64,000 nt of DNA. Source: Botryotinia globosa. Its lineage: Eukaryota > Ascomycota > Leotiomycetes > Helotiales > Sclerotiniaceae. The notes under the pieces were generated by a model, which ran no database searches, was not told the DNA's origin, and saw only the letters and a list, made by a program, of their open reading frames with translations. The stretch's first letter is position 1. Each line of letters starts with the position of its first letter. Below are positions 60,735-64,000 of the stretch, one piece after another. A program made the position numbers and the translations under genes. The stretch lies in assembly GCA_014898425.1 (NCBI GenBank), contig RCSZ01000009.1, forward strand, positions 1,984,001 through 2,048,000, in the 5' to 3' direction.

Positions 60735-61400
60735 CCACTCCTATTTCAGACTATTCTTTTACATCAAAAATCGCTTTTTTGACTTATTAATAATTCTATT
60801 AATATAAAATATAATTTAAATAATTTTAAATTTATATTAGAATTTTTAGAATTTTAGGATTTTTCTGAATTAAAGTTAAAAGCTTTGAAATATCGATTTT
60901 TGAATCTATATAAGAATTATATACAATTTTAAAACATTTATACAATTTTTTATAATTTTTTAATAATAATTATTTAAAAAAAACTATTTCTTTTTTTAAA
61001 AGTTTTGAATTTAGTGTTTGAATTTATATAAAAGTCTAATAAGAAATTCAAAAAGTTGAATAGATATAAAGATATAATTCAAATAGATAATGAGCTTTTA
61101 AATATTGAAAAAAAAAACTCAAAAACTTCTAAAAATATTACATTACAAATTTATTATTGTAAATTAATTTATTTCCAACTATTTTTTCAAAAAAAATTGT
61201 TATAGTTTTAATAACGTTTTAAATTTGTATATAATTTCTATATAAATTGAAAATCGATATTTCAAAGTCTTAGAAATCGATTTACAAAAATCCTAAAAAT
61301 CTAAAAATTTCAAAATAAACTTATAATAATTTGAATTATATAAATATAAATTTTTATTAAATTATATTCTATAATGATGGAGATATTAATAAGCCAAAAA
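60735..61400. other. Very AT-rich block
   Basis: About 650 bases made almost entirely of A and T, with short words such as AAATTTATA, AATTTTTAGAATTTTAG and TAATAATAATTATT recurring. It is preceded by a TC run and a TA run (60602-60641). Composition changes abruptly on both sides. No coding potential. It may be a mutated repeat remnant; the C-to-T bias expected of RIP cannot be measured without an intact copy. Confidence 0.75.
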
Positions 61401-62081
61401 AGTGATTCTTGATGTGAAAGAGTGGCTCGAAACAGGGGTAGCCCGAAAGTAGGATAAGGTTATCCGACTTAGATGAAAAAATCGTTTTAAATAAGAATGT
61501 CCGTATGACATGCCATACCCCTTTCCTCATATTAATATTACCGAGCCCCAACTACCCCAACTACTCCAACTACCTCAATTACAACAATCTGTCTTATTAT
61601 AACCTAGCATCAAGCCGGCATCCCAAACTTCACACTAATACTCCCCGTCCTACTAAACAAGTCCATCCTTCACTCCAGAATCCTATTGATCCCTCCATTA
61701 GGAAATAATACCAAATCTCCCTTTGTGAGAAGTAAAATTCATCAACAAGTAATCTACCCACCGAAAAACAACTCTTTATCCCTATTCTCTACACTCGCGA
61801 AGAAAATCCTCATGTATCATTTACAATATACTCCACCTAGTAATCTACTTGCCAAGCTCCCATTACAACATCACGACATCACGACTTGGACTTGTAGGTA
61901 GAAGTTGGAATGAAATATTGAAGCCACTAAAAATCCGAAATCAACTTCATATCGGGCTGCTAAAACTTAAGCAAGAAATCACTATTTTATTCCAAGATCA
62001 GAAATACAAACCAAACTACCTCCCCTTGAACCCAAAATCCAACACAAGTCAGGGCAGTACGTCAGAAACCAAATAGGAAAT
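61401..62081. other. Upstream region of the UstYa-like gene
   Basis: About 680 bases of ordinary composition between the AT-rich block and the start at 62082. The leader is A/C-rich. No other gene seen. Confidence 0.5.
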
Positions 62082-63080
62082 ATGCCACGCAGTCCTGCCG
62101 GCTATGAAGAAATACGCCCGGGGAAAAAAGGATTAGACACATATAATGATAGTGATAAAGACAATAAGCATATGCCAATAAAAAGAGGGGAGACGAGTCG
62201 AACCCCACTGCGGAATCGTGGATGGGTGCAGATACTTATCGTTGCGTTTTTGTCTCTGATATTTCTTGGGATGGGGACCGCGGTTGGAAGGAGGTTTCCG
62301 AAGGAGGAGAGGAAGTGGGGGTTGTTGGGTAAGCTTTCTCATTTTCGTAATGATGACTGGGCTTGGTTTTGCTGTTGATTAAGCATGGGAGTTGCATGAG
62401 TGGATGAGTAGACTGAAGTTTAGAGACTGAGAATTTACTGATAAGAGATATAGCACCTCCAGGATCAATGAAAGAAACTTGGTATCCTAATACTACATTC
62501 TCCATGAAACCGACACCGGAATCGGAAGCTGCTTGGGGATCTTTAATGCCAGGTTAGTGCTGATAAACATATTGTAAAAGCATTCGTGTGATATATACTA
62601 ACAACTTTGTAGTGGGCAGAGGATTTATATATCGACCCAAGATAGCACCAATTGTAAAAAGTGTCTCGGTATTCCATCAACTGCATTGTCTGGTATTTTC
62701 TCCTTCCCTTTACCTTTCTCCATTCCTCTTTCTTCTACCCCTATTCCAATTGCATAACTAGATTGACACTTATTTAGCACGGCCTCCGCACTTCCTACTA
62801 CGATCTGCACTATCAGATCGCGCGCGCAGCTGGTGCACCCATTGACCCATTCCTTGAGCAAAAGGCCGCACATACGCATATAGAGACTGAGCATCAAAAA
62901 CATTGTTTTGATTATTTGCGACGTGCGATAATGTGTGCAGCAGATACGAATTTGGAGTATGTTGATCCAGTTACGGATGATACAACGGGGTGGGGGAGCG
63001 AGAGGGTTTGTAGGAGTTTTGAGGATGTAAAGGGGTGGGCAGAGAAGTGGGCTAATGGAACGGGTGGAGGGATCGCTTAG
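62082..63080 (+). CDS. UstYa-like (DUF3328) membrane protein
   Basis: Four exons, 62082-62328, 62454-62552, 62613-62692 and 62778-63080, give 242 residues with consistent phases. The N-terminal cytosolic part is polar. One transmembrane helix (about residues 48-69, WVQILIVAFLSLIFLGMG) follows, and then the DUF3328 domain. Both family HxxHC motifs are present: HQLHC (end of exon 3) and HQKHCFDYLRRAIMC (exon 4). ADTNLEYVDP follows the second, as is usual. UstYa-family proteins are oxidases or cyclases in ribosomally made cyclic peptides and other secondary metabolites, usually clustered with a precursor peptide gene, a UstYb-like partner and a tailoring enzyme. None of these is visible in the window, so the gene may be an orphan or an edge gene of a cluster beyond 64000. 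Confidence 0.9.
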
Positions 63081-64000
63081 ATTGTGGGGTGAATGGATTA
63101 TAGAGAAGGGGGATCATGAGAGCAGAGCCTTATAGGGCTTTTGAGATTGAAGGGCATCAGAAAATGCTAAAGATTGAGGGCAATTGGTGACTGTCAATCG
63201 CAATAAACATGCTTTGCCAATGGAAGGTATAAAGAAAAACGATTGGGGTAGATTCAGTACTCTTCTCGGCATGGAGAGACTCCTAGTCGTCAAGACAGTG
63301 CCTTGGAATAATTGAGAGTCAAGAGGTCAGTGAGACCAATTGATGGGATACACATGCAAGTTCGTCTAATGTAGCTCGATGTACATTTATTCCATCGTCT
63401 CATAACACGTCAGAATAATTCTCACACATTAGATGGTCAATATATGAAACATGGGGCGAAATAAGGCTGAAAGGCTGAGAGGCTGATGGGTTTATGTAGG
63501 TAATCTATCAATAATACCGTGGACTTCTGACATGTGCCGGAGGAACCGAAATTTAGTAACCTTAGCGACGATCATGTCTCAAGTTCCCCACGTGACCATA
63601 CAGCTAAAGTTACCGTTCTTTCCATTTGCATTAGCCACTTTCACAGCATTCCAAGGTTTCCAAGGTTACCTATATCCAATACTCCGTATTCATCTGTTGC
63701 CGAATGCCGTTCACGTCGAGCAACATTGGTTCAATTTGTGTTATCCATGTACATACTGCATATACCACCTTCTTGTCTATCTCCAAACGTGTACTAGGTA
63801 GGTATATATGCATGGAGACTCCATGTGCATTCTCTGGAAGTCTGTGCCGCATCTTTGCTGGACAGACAGATCCATATCACTTGTAACATTGTCTCATATG
63901 TTTCAGAGTAGTTCCAATTGGTCTAGCCTGCAATATGAATACGATGGATGATACGACGATATACCTCTATCCATTCCTCTATGGACCCCGAACATTCTAA
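63081..64000. other. Intergenic to window end
   Basis: 920 bases without a supported gene. Two overlapping 87-89-codon ORFs at 63532-63801 share the same DNA in different frames and have no domain. A CACGTG hexamer lies near 63590 and a GTACTAGGTAGGTATATA run near 63790. Confidence 0.5.

Noticed and set aside
63532..63801. Two overlapping 87-89-codon ORFs near the window end
   Set aside because: They occupy the same DNA in different frames, and neither shows a domain, signal peptide or splice context.
1..64000. tRNA or rRNA genes
   Set aside because: I looked for GTTCGAATC-type T-loops with partner stems and found only isolated matches inside coding sequence; no cloverleaf could be supported.
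1..64000. CRISPR arrays, intact transposons or viral insertions
   Set aside because: All tandem arrays are contiguous simple repeats without spacers; no transposase, reverse transcriptase, integrase or terminal-repeat pair was recognised.

Overview
The window is nuclear DNA of a filamentous ascomycete, most likely a Helotiales/Sclerotiniaceae-type fungus (Botrytis/Sclerotinia-like). That assignment is inferred from protein flavour and is not proven. The evidence is: genes split by short introns (mostly 47-60 nt, GTATGT/GTAAGT donors and CTAAC-like branch sites), heterokaryon-incompatibility (HET) proteins, a UstYa-like protein, a hexokinase with the filamentous-fungal N-terminus, moderately AT-rich DNA, and intergenic stretches full of simple repeats. 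I rebuilt exon structures by hand and kept only models whose splice phases and total lengths close exactly.

Layout. 1-2.2 kb: 3' part of a hybrid histidine kinase. 2.2-6.5 kb: no gene seen. 6.5-7.2 kb: small SAM-like protein (minus). 8.6-11.0 kb: SUA5 (plus) and zeta-COP (minus), convergent. 12.0-13.4 kb: divergent Ulp1/C48-like cysteine protease. 16.9-20.4 kb: RMT2 (minus) and an ACS-family MFS transporter (plus), divergent. 20.8-25.4 kb: hexokinase (minus) and OST1/ribophorin I (plus), divergent. 25.6-28.0 kb: HET-domain protein. 29.0-33.8 kb: VTC4 polyphosphate polymerase (minus) and guanine deaminase (plus), divergent. 34.1-39.1 kb: SGNH/GDSL esterase and MCM4, both plus. 39.2-41.5 kb: repeat-rich spacer with a 22-copy G-rich heptanucleotide array. 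41.6-43.4 kb: decayed second HET gene. 45.7-49.4 kb: SLC26-type transporter with STAS and cyclic-nucleotide-binding-like domains (Vsb1-like). 51.5-54.7 kb: GINS subunit PSF1 and an HMG-box transcription factor, both minus. 54.7-62.1 kb: 7.4 kb without a convincing gene, low in complexity and ending in a very AT-rich block. 62.1-63.1 kb: UstYa/DUF3328-like protein.

Most genes are housekeeping: tRNA t6A synthesis, COPI coat, N-glycosylation, glycolysis, polyphosphate, purine salvage, and replication licensing and firing (MCM4 and PSF1 both belong to the CMG helicase). They are scattered and do not form an operon-like system. The accessory parts are the two HET loci, the C48-like protease and the UstYa-like gene beside AT-rich DNA. 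The most testable new observation is a possible alternative first coding exon inside intron 1 of the hexokinase gene. I found no convincing wholly new multi-gene system.
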